A stretch of DNA of 64,000 nt from NCBI GenBank assembly GCA_033856175.1, contig JAWVFK010000014.1, positions 62,001-126,000 of the forward strand, given 5' to 3'. The translations under genes were made by a program, and so were the position numbers. The stretch comes from JAWVFK01 sp033856175 (GTDB lineage Bacteria > Actinomycetota > Thermoleophilia > Solirubrobacterales > 70-9). Below the pieces are notes generated by a model, which was given only the letters and a program-made list of their open reading frames with translations, was not told the DNA's origin and searched no databases. This document shows, in pieces, positions 53,311 through 62,942 of the stretch. Position 1 is the stretch's first letter, and the number at the start of each line of letters is the position of its first letter.

Positions 53311-54174
53311 CTACTTGACTTCCTGGATTGTCAGCAGCCCCTCTTCGAAGTGGGGCTTTGGCTTCTTCTCGTCGCGGTCGGAGAGGAAGCAGATGAACGC
53401 GTAGCGCCCGGGCTTGGCGATGTCGATCGTCGTCACCTCGGACTTGCCGCCGTCGAGCACCGAGGTCCCAGCGCCGCCCTCCTGCGAGACCGGCGGCTTG
53501 CCGCTGCCGTTCGATTTGAAGAACTTCTTGATCTGGTCGACCGTCGGGTTGCCAATCACGGGGGCAATCTGGACGTGGTGCAGTGCCTTGTCGCCCTCGC
53601 TCTTGAAGGTGACCGTGTTCGAACCCGCCTTGAGGCCGGAGATCTCCCACTTGTATCCGTCGCTGCCGTCCTTCGCCGCGATGATCGTTGCGTCGGTCGT
53701 CGGCAGATCGCCGCTGTTGCCGCCCGTCACCTTGAATGAGGCCAGCGGTGACTTGCCCTGGCTGCCGTTCTGCTGGGCAGTGTCGTCGAGGACGACGTAG
53801 CTCCCGGCGTCCAGATTGAGGGTCGTGGCCTTCGACTTGCCGGGATCGGTGTCGCCGGCGCCGCCTTCGCCGTGGAGCCAGTCGGGGACCGTAGGCGTTT
53901 CGCTGCTGACCGCCTTGACGACCTCGTCGATCGTGTGACCGGCGTCGTAGCGGACGAGTTGGGCGTCGGCACGGGCCTTGGTCGCGTTGGTGAACGTCAG
54001 CCGCACGAGCGGGCCCTTGACCGTCGATGGCGCGCTCATCTTGCCGCTGCCCGACCCGGCGAGCCGGATGGCGAGGGCCGTCGGGTCGTTGCTCGCGCCG
54101 CAGCCCAGCGCCCCTGCCGCCAGCGTCACCAGCCCCGCGCCGAGCAGGACGCCCGGCTTCACGAATCTCTTCAC
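53311..54174 (-). CDS. Putative lipoprotein with cupredoxin-like C-terminal part
   Basis: Exported protein of 287 residues with a lipoprotein signal (VKPGVLLGAGLVTLAAGALG followed by the lipobox Cys, Cys25). Two repeating beta-rich halves are suggested by KSKATTLNLDAGSYVVLDD near the middle and KSEVTTIDIAKPGRYAFICF near the end. The latter, with Cys then HFEEG about 18 residues later, and an earlier HHVQIAP, recalls a cupredoxin copper site (His, Cys, His), but a Met ligand is not obvious. Function unknown. It starts at ATG 54174 and is divergent from the XRE-cupin regulator by 146 bp. Confidence 0.8.
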   Translation of the reverse strand: MKRFVKPGVLLGAGLVTLAAGALGCGASNDPTALAIRLAGSGSGKMSAPSTVKGPLVRLTFTNATKARADAQLVRYDAGHTIDEVVKAVSSETPTVPDWLHGEGGAGDTDPGKSKATTLNLDAGSYVVLDDTAQQNGSQGKSPLASFKVTGGNSGDLPTTDATIIAAKDGSDGYKWEISGLKAGSNTVTFKSEGDKALHHVQIAPVIGNPTVDQIKKFFKSNGSGKPPVSQEGGAGTSVLDGGKSEVTTIDIAKPGRYAFICFLSDRDEKKPKPHFEEGLLTIQEVK

Positions 54175-54199
54175 GATTTCCCTTTCGTCGAACGATTGC

Positions 54200-54220
54200 G
54201 GGAGCGCCCCCGGCGCTCCC
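54200..54220 (-). promoter_or_regulatory. Hairpin in the lipoprotein 5' region
   Basis: GGGAGCGCC (54200-54208) and GGCGCTCCC (54212-54220) are perfect complements around a 3-nt loop, 26 bp before the minus-strand lipoprotein ATG. It could lie in that gene's untranslated leader. The rest of this 146-bp divergent gap carries the XRE-cupin palindrome at its other end. Confidence 0.35.
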
Positions 54221-54297
54221 TGGACGGGCGCCAGCTTACGAAAACACGGCCAGCTCAGCTCTTCCCCCGTTCCCCCGTAGCCATCTGGGGCATACGT

Positions 54298-54317
54298 TTG
54301 TACGTGATAACGTACAA
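54298..54317. promoter_or_regulatory. Operator-like palindrome at the start of the XRE-cupin gene
   Basis: TTGTACGT and ACGTACAA form a perfect 8+8 bp palindrome around the spacer GATA, ending 3 bp before the regulator's ATG (54321). It is the most AT-rich spot in the region. There is no ribosome binding site, so a leaderless start is likely and the palindrome would cover the promoter and transcription start. It is a good candidate for autoregulation by the XRE-cupin protein, and through coupling for leuCD control. Confidence 0.6.
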
Positions 54318-54320
54318 GCC

Positions 54321-54914
54321 ATGGCCACCGCCCAAAGCCCGGTGCAGGAGCTGGCCCCGGCCGCCGTCGGCTCGCGGGTCCGGGCGCTGCGCGACAGCAT
54401 GGGGCTGTCGCTTCGCGAGCTCTCCGAGCGCAGCGGCGTTTCGGCGCCGATGCTCTCGCAGGTCGAGCGCGGCGAGACGAGCCCGACGCTGGCGATCGCG
54501 AACCGGATCGCCGCCGGGCTCGGCCTGACGCTGTCGCAGCTGCTCCGTCTCGACGAGGGCGAGCACGTCGTCGTCATCCGCCGTCGCGATCGCCGTCGCC
54601 GTCGCCGCCACGGCCATGAGGTCGAGGAGCTGACCCCGCCGCTACCGGGCCAGCGGGTCGACGTCTCGGTCCACCAGCTCGACGCCGGCGCGGTGACCGG
54701 GGCCGCCGAGGACCCACCGATCCACGAGCCCGGCAGTCGCGAGACCGCCGTCGTCCTCGAAGGAGCGGCGACGCTGGTGATCGACAGCGAGGAGCACGAG
54801 CTCCGCCGTGGCGACAGCGTGACGTTCGACGCCGATCTGCCTCATCATTTCGAGAACCGGCACGCCGGTGAGGCGAGGTTCCTCGCCGTCGTCTCGGCTG
54901 GGCTCAGAAGCTGA
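54321..54914 (+). CDS. XRE-family regulator with C-terminal cupin domain
   Basis: One-component transcription factor of 197 residues. The N-terminal Cro/XRE helix-turn-helix runs from about residue 15 to 75 (VRALRDSMGLSLRELSERSG, VSAPMLSQVERGETSPTLA, IANRIAAGLGLTLSQLL). An unusual basic His/Arg tract (RRRDRRRRRRHGHEVEE) links it to a cupin (about 110-195): ETAVVLEGAATLVIDSEEHE, LRRGDSVTFDADLPHHFENR. Members of this class (PuuR, SutR-like) sense small metabolites. Its stop overlaps the leuC ATG (TGATG), so it is translated together with the leucine genes. A palindrome sits just before its ATG. A role in leucine control is inference from this layout. Confidence 0.9.
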   Translation: MATAQSPVQELAPAAVGSRVRALRDSMGLSLRELSERSGVSAPMLSQVERGETSPTLAIANRIAAGLGLTLSQLLRLDEGEHVVVIRRRDRRRRRRHGHEVEELTPPLPGQRVDVSVHQLDAGAVTGAAEDPPIHEPGSRETAVVLEGAATLVIDSEEHELRRGDSVTFDADLPHHFENRHAGEARFLAVVSAGLRS

Positions 54915-56308
54915 TGGCAAAGACGCTCTTCGACAAGATCTGGGAGGCCCACGCCGTCGACGACGGCCTGATCTACATCGACCTTCACCTCGTTCACGAG
55001 GTCACCTCGCCGCAGGCCTTCGAGGGCCTGCGGCTGGCCGGGCGAAGCGTGCGCCGGCCGGACAAGACGGTCGCCACCGCCGATCACAACGTGCCGACAG
55101 ATGGCACCAGGGCCGCCCGGTTGATCGCCGACACGCTCTCGCGGGTCCAGGTCGAGACGCTCGAGCGCAACTGCGAGCAGTTCGGCGTCCCGATCCACTC
55201 GCTCGGCTCCGCCCGCCAGGGGATCGTCCACGTCATCGGCCCCGAGCTCGGACTGACCCAGCCCGGGTTGACGATCGTCTGCGGCGACAGCCACACCTCG
55301 ACCCATGGCGCCTTCGGAGCTCTCGCCTTCGGCATCGGCACCTCCGAGGTCGAGCACGTCCTCGCCACCCAGTGCCTGCTCGGGCGCCGCCCGAAGACGA
55401 TGCGGATCGACTACGCCGGCGAGCTCGGGCCCGGCGTCACGCCCAAGGACCTGATCCTGGCGACGATCGGCCGCCTCGGAACCGGCGGCATGGCCGGCCA
55501 CGTCGTCGAGTACGCCGGCCCGGCGATCGAGGCGCTCTCGATCGAAGGGCGGATGACCGTCTGCAACATGACGATCGAGGGTGGCGGCCGCGCCGGGATG
55601 ATCGCCCCCGACGAGAAGACCTACGCCTACATGGAAGGGCGTCCCGGGGTGCCCGACGACTTCGACGCCGCCGTCGAGCGCTGGCGGAGCCTGCCGACGG
55701 ACGCCGGGGCGAGCTTCGACAGCGAGGTGGCCATCGACGCCGCGGCGATCTCGCCGATGGTGACCTGGGGGACGACGCCCGGGATGGTGGTCGAGGTGAC
55801 CGACACGGTGCCGAGCCCGGCCGACTTCGATTCCCCCGCCGACCGCGAGGCGGCCGAGCGCGCCCTCGCCTACATGGCGCTCGAGCCGGGGACGCCGATC
55901 CAGGATCTCGCGCTCGACCGGATCTTCATCGGCTCCTGCACGAACTCGCGGATCGAGGACCTTCGCGAGGCGGCCTCTGTCCTCGACGGCCATCACGTCG
56001 CCGGTAGCCTGCGGGCGATGGTGGTGCCGGGCTCGCAGCAGGTCAAGGCGCAGGCCGAGCAGGAGGGGATCGACGAGATCTTCCGCAGCGCCGGCTTCGA
56101 GTGGCGCGAGGCCGGCTGCTCGATGTGCCTCGGCATGAACCCCGACACGCTCGCCGAGGGCGAGCGCTGCGCCTCGACCTCGAACCGCAACTTCGAGGGC
56201 CGCCAGGGCAAGGGCGGGCGCACGCACCTGGTCAGCCCGAGGATGGCGGCCGCGGCGGCGATCGAGGGCCACTTCGTCGACATCCGCGAGTGGGGGAGGG
56301 CAACGTGA
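54914..56308 (+). CDS. leuC: 3-Isopropylmalate dehydratase, large subunit
   Basis: Aconitase-family Fe-S enzyme of 464 residues that isomerises 2- to 3-isopropylmalate. The cluster cysteines are in IFIGSCTNSRIEDLREAASV and EAGCSMCLGMNPDTLAEGER. Other signatures are KTVATADHNVPTDG, VCGDSHTSTHGAFGALAFGI and GTSEVEHVLATQ. ATG 54914 overlaps the stop of the regulator; the GTGA overlap with leuD follows. The same enzyme would act on citramalate if the cimA route is used. Confidence 0.96.
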   Translation: MAKTLFDKIWEAHAVDDGLIYIDLHLVHEVTSPQAFEGLRLAGRSVRRPDKTVATADHNVPTDGTRAARLIADTLSRVQVETLERNCEQFGVPIHSLGSARQGIVHVIGPELGLTQPGLTIVCGDSHTSTHGAFGALAFGIGTSEVEHVLATQCLLGRRPKTMRIDYAGELGPGVTPKDLILATIGRLGTGGMAGHVVEYAGPAIEALSIEGRMTVCNMTIEGGGRAGMIAPDEKTYAYMEGRPGVPDDFDAAVERWRSLPTDAGASFDSEVAIDAAAISPMVTWGTTPGMVVEVTDTVPSPADFDSPADREAAERALAYMALEPGTPIQDLALDRIFIGSCTNSRIEDLREAASVLDGHHVAGSLRAMVVPGSQQVKAQAEQEGIDEIFRSAGFEWREAGCSMCLGMNPDTLAEGERCASTSNRNFEGRQGKGGRTHLVSPRMAAAAAIEGHFVDIREWGRAT

Positions 56309-56868
56309 ACCCGGTCGAGGTGATCGAGGGTGGCGTCTCCGTGCTCGACCGCGGCGACGTCGACACCGACCAGATCATCCCCAAGCAGTTCCTGAAGCGG
56401 ATCGAGCGAACCGGCTTCGGCGAGTTCCTCTTCTACGACTGGGTCCGGTCCGGCGAGATCGAGATCGAGCCCAACCCGATCCTCGTCACCGGTCGCAACT
56501 TCGGCTGCGGCTCCTCGCGCGAGCACGCGCCCTGGGCGTTGCAGGACTTCGGCTTCGAGGCGATCGTGGCACCGTCCTTCGCCGACATCTTCTACGTCAA
56601 CTGCACCAAGATCGGGCTGCTGCCGGTGATCCTCGGCGAGGAGGACTGCCGGGCGCTCGCCGCCGCCGGGCGCGGACGGATCGACGTCGACGACCAGACC
56701 GTGAGCTTCGGCGAGGGCGGTGTCGTCCGCTTCGATATCGACGAGGACGTCAAGCACCGGCTGCTCCACGGCCTCGACGACATCGGCATCACCCTGCAGA
56801 ACGCCGCCGCCATCGATGCCTTCGAGGCAGCCGCCCCGAGCATCGGCGCGGACACCAGGGCCGTCTGA
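56305..56868 (+). CDS. leuD: 3-Isopropylmalate dehydratase, small subunit
   Basis: Swivelling-domain partner of LeuC, 187 residues. Signatures are VLDRGDVDTDQIIPKQFLKR, GRNFGCGSSREHAPWALQDF and FADIFYVNCTKIGLLPV. GTG 56305 overlaps the leuC stop by 4 bp, as usual for this heterodimer. The next gene, a methyltransferase, starts 8 bp after its stop. Confidence 0.96.
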   Translation: MNPVEVIEGGVSVLDRGDVDTDQIIPKQFLKRIERTGFGEFLFYDWVRSGEIEIEPNPILVTGRNFGCGSSREHAPWALQDFGFEAIVAPSFADIFYVNCTKIGLLPVILGEEDCRALAAAGRGRIDVDDQTVSFGEGGVVRFDIDEDVKHRLLHGLDDIGITLQNAAAIDAFEAAAPSIGADTRAV

Positions 56869-56876
56869 GGCAGACG

Positions 56877-57731
56877 ATGCGAGAGGAGCTCTACGACCAG
56901 GAGGACAGGCGCCAGGCCGCTGAGGGGCCAGCCGACCGACCGCGCGACTGGGACGCCTCCAGCTATGACCGCGTCGCCGACCCGCAGGAGGAGTGGGGGC
57001 GGGAGATCCTCGAGCGGCTGGAACTCGACGGCGACGAGACCGTCCTCGATGCCGGCTGCGGCAGCGGCCGCGTGACACGGCTGCTGGTCGAGCGCCTGCC
57101 GCGCGGCCGCGTGATCGGCGCCGACGCCTCGCCGTCGATGATCGAGGTCGCCGGCAGGGCGCTGGGCGAGAGCGCGGAGCTGGTCGTCGCCGACCTCGTC
57201 CACCTCAACCTCGAAGAGCCGGTGGACCTCGTCTTCTCCAACGCGACCTTCCACTGGATCCTCGACCACGAGCGACTCTTCGCCAACCTCCACCGCCTGA
57301 TCCGTCCCGGCGGCCGCCTGGTCGCCCAGTGCGGCGGCGCCGGCAACGTCGCCACGGTGCGGGCGGCGATAAGCCAGGTGATCCGCGAGCAGCCCTTCGC
57401 CGAGCACTTCGAGGGAATCCCGAAGCTCTGGAACTTCCCGACGCCGCAGGACGAGAAGATCATCCTCGAACGAGCCGGCTTCGCCAACGTCGACTGCTGG
57501 CTCGAGCGCAAGGTCGTCGAGCCGCCCGACCCGCGCCGCTACCTCGAGACAGTCTGCCTCGGCGCCCAGCTCGACCGCCTGCCCGCCGAGAAGCATCGTG
57601 ACTTCATCGCCAGGGTCGCCTCGCATCTACCTGCCCACGAGTCGTGGATGGGCGCCCGCGGGCGCGCCAGGCAGCGGGCCCAGGCCGAGCTCGAGTACAT
57701 CCGCCTCAACATCACGGCGCTGCGGCCATGA
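56877..57731 (+). CDS. Class I SAM methyltransferase, trans-aconitate methyltransferase-like
   Basis: SAM-dependent methyltransferase of 284 residues. Motif I is VLDAGCGSGRVTRLLVERLP, motif II GADASPSMIEVAGRALGE, and motif III/IV LVFSNATFHWILDHERLFAN; these and PGGRLVAQCGGAGN match the Tam group. Tam methylates trans-aconitate; the related yeast Tmt1 also methylates 3-isopropylmalate. Placement between leuD and leuB, with an 8-bp gap before and a 4-bp overlap (ATGA) after, fits an acid of this pathway as substrate. That is inference. Confidence 0.85.
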   Translation: MREELYDQEDRRQAAEGPADRPRDWDASSYDRVADPQEEWGREILERLELDGDETVLDAGCGSGRVTRLLVERLPRGRVIGADASPSMIEVAGRALGESAELVVADLVHLNLEEPVDLVFSNATFHWILDHERLFANLHRLIRPGGRLVAQCGGAGNVATVRAAISQVIREQPFAEHFEGIPKLWNFPTPQDEKIILERAGFANVDCWLERKVVEPPDPRRYLETVCLGAQLDRLPAEKHRDFIARVASHLPAHESWMGARGRARQRAQAELEYIRLNITALRP

Positions 57732-59053
57732 GCGACGAGCGCCGCGGCACCGGCGGCTGGGACGAAGTACTCGACAGCGAGCGCCATCTCGTCGCCCCGG
57801 GCGGCGAATGGCGCTCGGAGCTGTGGCGGATAGCGGTCGCCCAGTTCGAGCGCGCCGCCGGCCTGCTCTCGCTGGAGCCGGACATCCAGGCGCGGATGCT
57901 CGAGCCGCGGCGGGCGATGATCGTCAACTTCCCCGTCCGGCGCGACAGCGGCGAGGTCGAGATGTTCACCGGCTACCGCGTTCAGCACACGCTGACCCTC
58001 GGGCCGACGAAGGGCGGCGTGCGCTACGCGCCCGGTGTTTCGCTCGGCGAGTGCGCCGCGCTGGCGATGTGGATGACCTTCAAGTGCGCGCTGGTCGGGC
58101 TGCCCTTCGGCGGCGCCAAGGGCGGCGTCCGCTGCGACCCCAACCGACTCTCGGTGACAGAGCTGGAGCGGCTCACCCGCCGCTACGCCTCGGAGATGTT
58201 CCCGATCATCGGCCCCGATCGCGACATCCCCGCCCCAGACATGGCGACGGGAGAGCGGGAGATGTCCTGGTTCATGGACACCTACTCGCAGCAGGTCGGC
58301 CATCCGAGCCCGGGGATCGTGACCGGCAAGCCGGTCGTCCTCGGAGGAACGGCGGGGCGGCAGGCCGCGACGGGCCTCGGCGCGATCTTCTGCCTCGAGC
58401 TGGCCACACAACGGCTCGGCTGGGAGCTCTCCGGCCTGCGGGTGGCGATCCAGGGGTTCGGCAACGTCGGCGGGGTGATCGCCCACGAGCTCGCCGCCCG
58501 CGGAGCCTCGATAGTCGGCGTCGCCGATGTCAGCGGCGGCGTCGTCAACCAGGAGGGCCTCGCCGTCGACGATCTCACGCAGTGGGTGGCCGAGAACCGC
58601 TTCCTGCGCGGCTTCCCCGGCGGCGACGCGATCACCCGGCTGGGCGTCCTCGAGGTTCCCTGCGACGTCCTCGTCGCCGCGGCCCTCGAGCATCAGATCA
58701 CCGAGGAGAACGCGGGACGGCTCGACTGCAAGCTGGTGCTCGAGGTCGCCAACGGCCCGACGACTCCCGAGGCGGAGACGATCCTGCTCGAGCGCCGGAT
58801 CCCGATCATCCCCGACATCCTCGCCGGCGCCGGCGGCGTGACCGTCAGCTACTTCGAATGGGTCCAGGACCAGCAGAACTACTTTTGGGACGCCGACGAG
58901 GTCGCCCAGCGGCTGAAGCTCCACCTGAGCCAAGCGGTCGAGCGCGTGGTCGAGGCGTCCGAGCGTCTCGGCGTCGAATGGCGAGCGGCGGCCCAGGCGG
59001 TCGCGATCGAGCGCGTCGCCGAGGCGACGCGGGCTCGAGCGATCTACCCGTGA
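57728..59053 (+). CDS. Glu/Leu/Phe/Val dehydrogenase
   Basis: NAD(P)-dependent amino-acid dehydrogenase of 441 residues. The substrate-site lysines are in TLGPTKGGVRYAPGVSLGE and LPFGGAKGGVRCDPNRLS; PDRDIPAPDMATGEREMSWF is the catalytic Asp region. The NAD fold is VAIQGFGNVGGVIAHELAA. Length and KGG motifs fit glutamate dehydrogenase, but leucine dehydrogenase belongs to the same family and the gene sits in the leu operon (4-bp overlaps with the methyltransferase before and leuB after). Either role would link 2-oxo acids or glutamate to the IlvE reaction. Confidence 0.9.
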   Translation: MSDERRGTGGWDEVLDSERHLVAPGGEWRSELWRIAVAQFERAAGLLSLEPDIQARMLEPRRAMIVNFPVRRDSGEVEMFTGYRVQHTLTLGPTKGGVRYAPGVSLGECAALAMWMTFKCALVGLPFGGAKGGVRCDPNRLSVTELERLTRRYASEMFPIIGPDRDIPAPDMATGEREMSWFMDTYSQQVGHPSPGIVTGKPVVLGGTAGRQAATGLGAIFCLELATQRLGWELSGLRVAIQGFGNVGGVIAHELAARGASIVGVADVSGGVVNQEGLAVDDLTQWVAENRFLRGFPGGDAITRLGVLEVPCDVLVAAALEHQITEENAGRLDCKLVLEVANGPTTPEAETILLERRIPIIPDILAGAGGVTVSYFEWVQDQQNYFWDADEVAQRLKLHLSQAVERVVEASERLGVEWRAAAQAVAIERVAEATRARAIYP

Positions 59054-60126
59054 GCGGCGCCCGGCCGACGATCGCCCTGCTCCCGGGAGACGGCATCGGC
59101 CCCGAGATCGCCGCCGCCGCCCGCACCCTGCTCGAGGCGCTGGGCGAGTTCAGCTTCGAGGAACAGCCGATCGGCGGCGCGTCGATCGACAAGCACGGCG
59201 TCGCCCTGACAGACGGGGTGCTCGAAGCCTGCCGCCAGGTCGATGCCGTGCTGCTGGCGGCGGTCGGCGGGCCAAAGTGGGACACCACCGATCCCGCGGC
59301 GCCGAGGCCCGAGCAGGGACTGCTCGGGCTGCGAAAGGGACTGGGCCTCTACGCCAACCTGCGCCCCGTGCGCCCGAGCCGCTCGCTGCTCGGCGCCAGC
59401 CCGCTGCGCGAGGAGCGCATCGCCGGCACCGATCTGCTCGTCGTTCGCGAGCTCACCGGGGGGATCTACTTCGGCGACAGCGGCCGCGACGGTGACCGCG
59501 CCCACGACACCTGCGAGTACTCGGTCGAGGAGATCGAGCGGATCGCCCGGGTCGCCTTCGAGGCCGCCCGCAGCCGCAGCGCCGGCGTGGACGGCGCGGC
59601 GCCCAGGGTGACGTCCGTCGACAAGGCAAACGTCCTCGAGACCTCACGGCTCTGGCGCGAGACTGTGATCGGCGTCGCCGCCGGCTACGACGACGTCGAG
59701 CTCGATCACATGCTGGTCGACAACGCGGCGATGCAGCTCGTCAGCGAGCCCCGCCGCTTCGACGTGATCCTGACCGAGAACATGTTCGGCGACATCCTCA
59801 GCGACGAGGCGGCGATGATCACCGGCTCGCTGGGGATGCTGCCCTCCGCCAGCCTCGGCGCCGCTGGCCCCGGCCTGTTCGAGCCGGTCCACGGCTCGGC
59901 CCCCGACATCGCCGGTCAGGGCATCGCCAATCCGCTGGCGACCTTTCTCTCCGTGGCGATGCTGCTGCGACACGGCCTCGGCCGGGGCGAGGACGCTGCC
60001 CGCGTGGAGTGCGCCGTCGACGGCGCGCTCGAGCGGGGCCTGCGCACCGCGGACATCGCCGCCGACGGCGCCGAGGCGGTGGGGACCGCGGCGATGACCG
60101 ACGCGGTCCTGGCCGGTCTCTCGTGA
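59050..60126 (+). CDS. leuB: 3-Isopropylmalate dehydrogenase
   Basis: Oxidative decarboxylation of 3-isopropylmalate with NAD, 358 residues. Signatures are IALLPGDGIGPEIAAAARTL, VRELTGGIYFGDSGRDGD, VTSVDKANVLETSRLWRETV, DVILTENMFGDILSDEAAMI and LFEPVHGSAPDIAGQGIANP. GTG 59050 overlaps the dehydrogenase stop by 4 bp. The gene ends with a 91-bp gap before ilvE; the gap has a small CCCGA/TCGGG hairpin and no obvious promoter. Confidence 0.95.
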   Translation: MSGARPTIALLPGDGIGPEIAAAARTLLEALGEFSFEEQPIGGASIDKHGVALTDGVLEACRQVDAVLLAAVGGPKWDTTDPAAPRPEQGLLGLRKGLGLYANLRPVRPSRSLLGASPLREERIAGTDLLVVRELTGGIYFGDSGRDGDRAHDTCEYSVEEIERIARVAFEAARSRSAGVDGAAPRVTSVDKANVLETSRLWRETVIGVAAGYDDVELDHMLVDNAAMQLVSEPRRFDVILTENMFGDILSDEAAMITGSLGMLPSASLGAAGPGLFEPVHGSAPDIAGQGIANPLATFLSVAMLLRHGLGRGEDAARVECAVDGALERGLRTADIAADGAEAVGTAAMTDAVLAGLS

Positions 60127-60217
60127 GCGCGGCGGTGAAGGCTGCGGCCCAGCCCGAATCGGGCCTCGCGCCATCCGGCATACTTCTCGCCAGCGCAGTG
60201 CGATCGGAAGGAAGAGC

Positions 60218-61189
60218 GTGGAAAAAGCCGAGCTGATCTGGATGAACGGCGAGTTCGTGGCCTGGGAAGAGGCCAACGTCCACGTGCTGACGCACGGGCT
60301 CCATTACGGCAGCGGCGTCTTCGAGGGAATTCGCGCCTACGCGACCGACCAAGGCACCGCGGTCTTCCGCCACGCCGACCATCTGCGGCGGCTCGAGGAG
60401 TCGGCGCGGCTCTACGCGCTCGACCTGCCGCATCCGATCGAGGAGCTGCGTCAGGCGACGCACGAGCTGATCCGCCGCAACGGCCTCGACAGCTGCTACA
60501 TCCGGCCGATCGTCTTCCGCGGTGCCGGCGAGATGGGCCTCTACGCCCCGACCGCGCCGGTCGAGGCGGCGATCGCCGTCTGGCCCTGGGGCGCCTACCT
60601 CGGCGAGGACGGCAAGAAGCACGGCATCCGGGCAAAGGTCTCGTCCTGGCGGCGGATCTCGCCCGACGGCCTGATCCCGCACGCCAAGGCATCGGGCCAG
60701 TACCTGAACTCGATCCTCGCCAAGACCGAGACCGCGAAGGCCGGCTATGACGAGGCGATCCTGCTCGACGCCCGCGGCTTCGTCTGCGAGGGATCGGGCG
60801 AGAACATCTTCGTCGTCCGCGAGGGCAAGCTGGTGACGCCGCCGCACACGGCCTCGATCCTCGACGGCGTCACCCGCAAGTCGGTGATCCAGATCGCCAC
60901 CGATCTCGGCTACGAGGTCGTCGAGCGCGACCTCGCCCGCGCCGAGCTCTATCTCGCCGAGGAGGTCTTCCTGACCGGGACGGCCGCCGAGCTGGTGCCG
61001 GTTCGCGAGATCGACGACCACCCGCTCGGCGAGCCGGGAGAGATCACCCGCCACGTCCAGTCCAAGTTCGACGATGTCATCTGCGGCCGCGCCGACGAGT
61101 ACCGCGAGTGGCTCGACTTCGTCGAGCGCCCGCAGGACGCATCCCAGGGCTCGGCCGTCGAGTCGCCGGCCGGTAAGGTCAGCAGCTGA
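60218..61189 (+). CDS. ilvE: Branched-chain amino-acid aminotransferase
   Basis: Class IV PLP aminotransferase of 323 residues for the last step to leucine, valine and isoleucine. Signatures: WMNGEFVAWEEANVHVLTHG, HYGSGVFEGIRAYATDQGTA, DGLIPHAKASGQYLNSILAK, GYDEAILLDARGFVCEGSGE and NIFVVREGKLVTPP. The PLP Lys is K149-150 region of SSWRRISPDG-IPHAKASG. A ribosome binding site GGAAGGAAGAGC precedes GTG 60218. It lies in the same direction between leuB and cimA. Confidence 0.94.
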   Translation: MEKAELIWMNGEFVAWEEANVHVLTHGLHYGSGVFEGIRAYATDQGTAVFRHADHLRRLEESARLYALDLPHPIEELRQATHELIRRNGLDSCYIRPIVFRGAGEMGLYAPTAPVEAAIAVWPWGAYLGEDGKKHGIRAKVSSWRRISPDGLIPHAKASGQYLNSILAKTETAKAGYDEAILLDARGFVCEGSGENIFVVREGKLVTPPHTASILDGVTRKSVIQIATDLGYEVVERDLARAELYLAEEVFLTGTAAELVPVREIDDHPLGEPGEITRHVQSKFDDVICGRADEYREWLDFVERPQDASQGSAVESPAGKVSS

Positions 61190-61328
61190 TGATGTTGCGC
61201 CTGCAGGCAATCGAGCGAATTAGCAGCGCCGACGAGCTCTAGGGCTCGCGGCAGCGCACGCTCGCATTCCCTGAGAAAGGCCCGGCACGGTCCATACGAC
61301 CGGCCGGCAGGCAAAGGAAGGCATCGAA

Positions 61329-62938
<1,610 letters not shown>

Positions 62939-62942
<4 letters not shown>

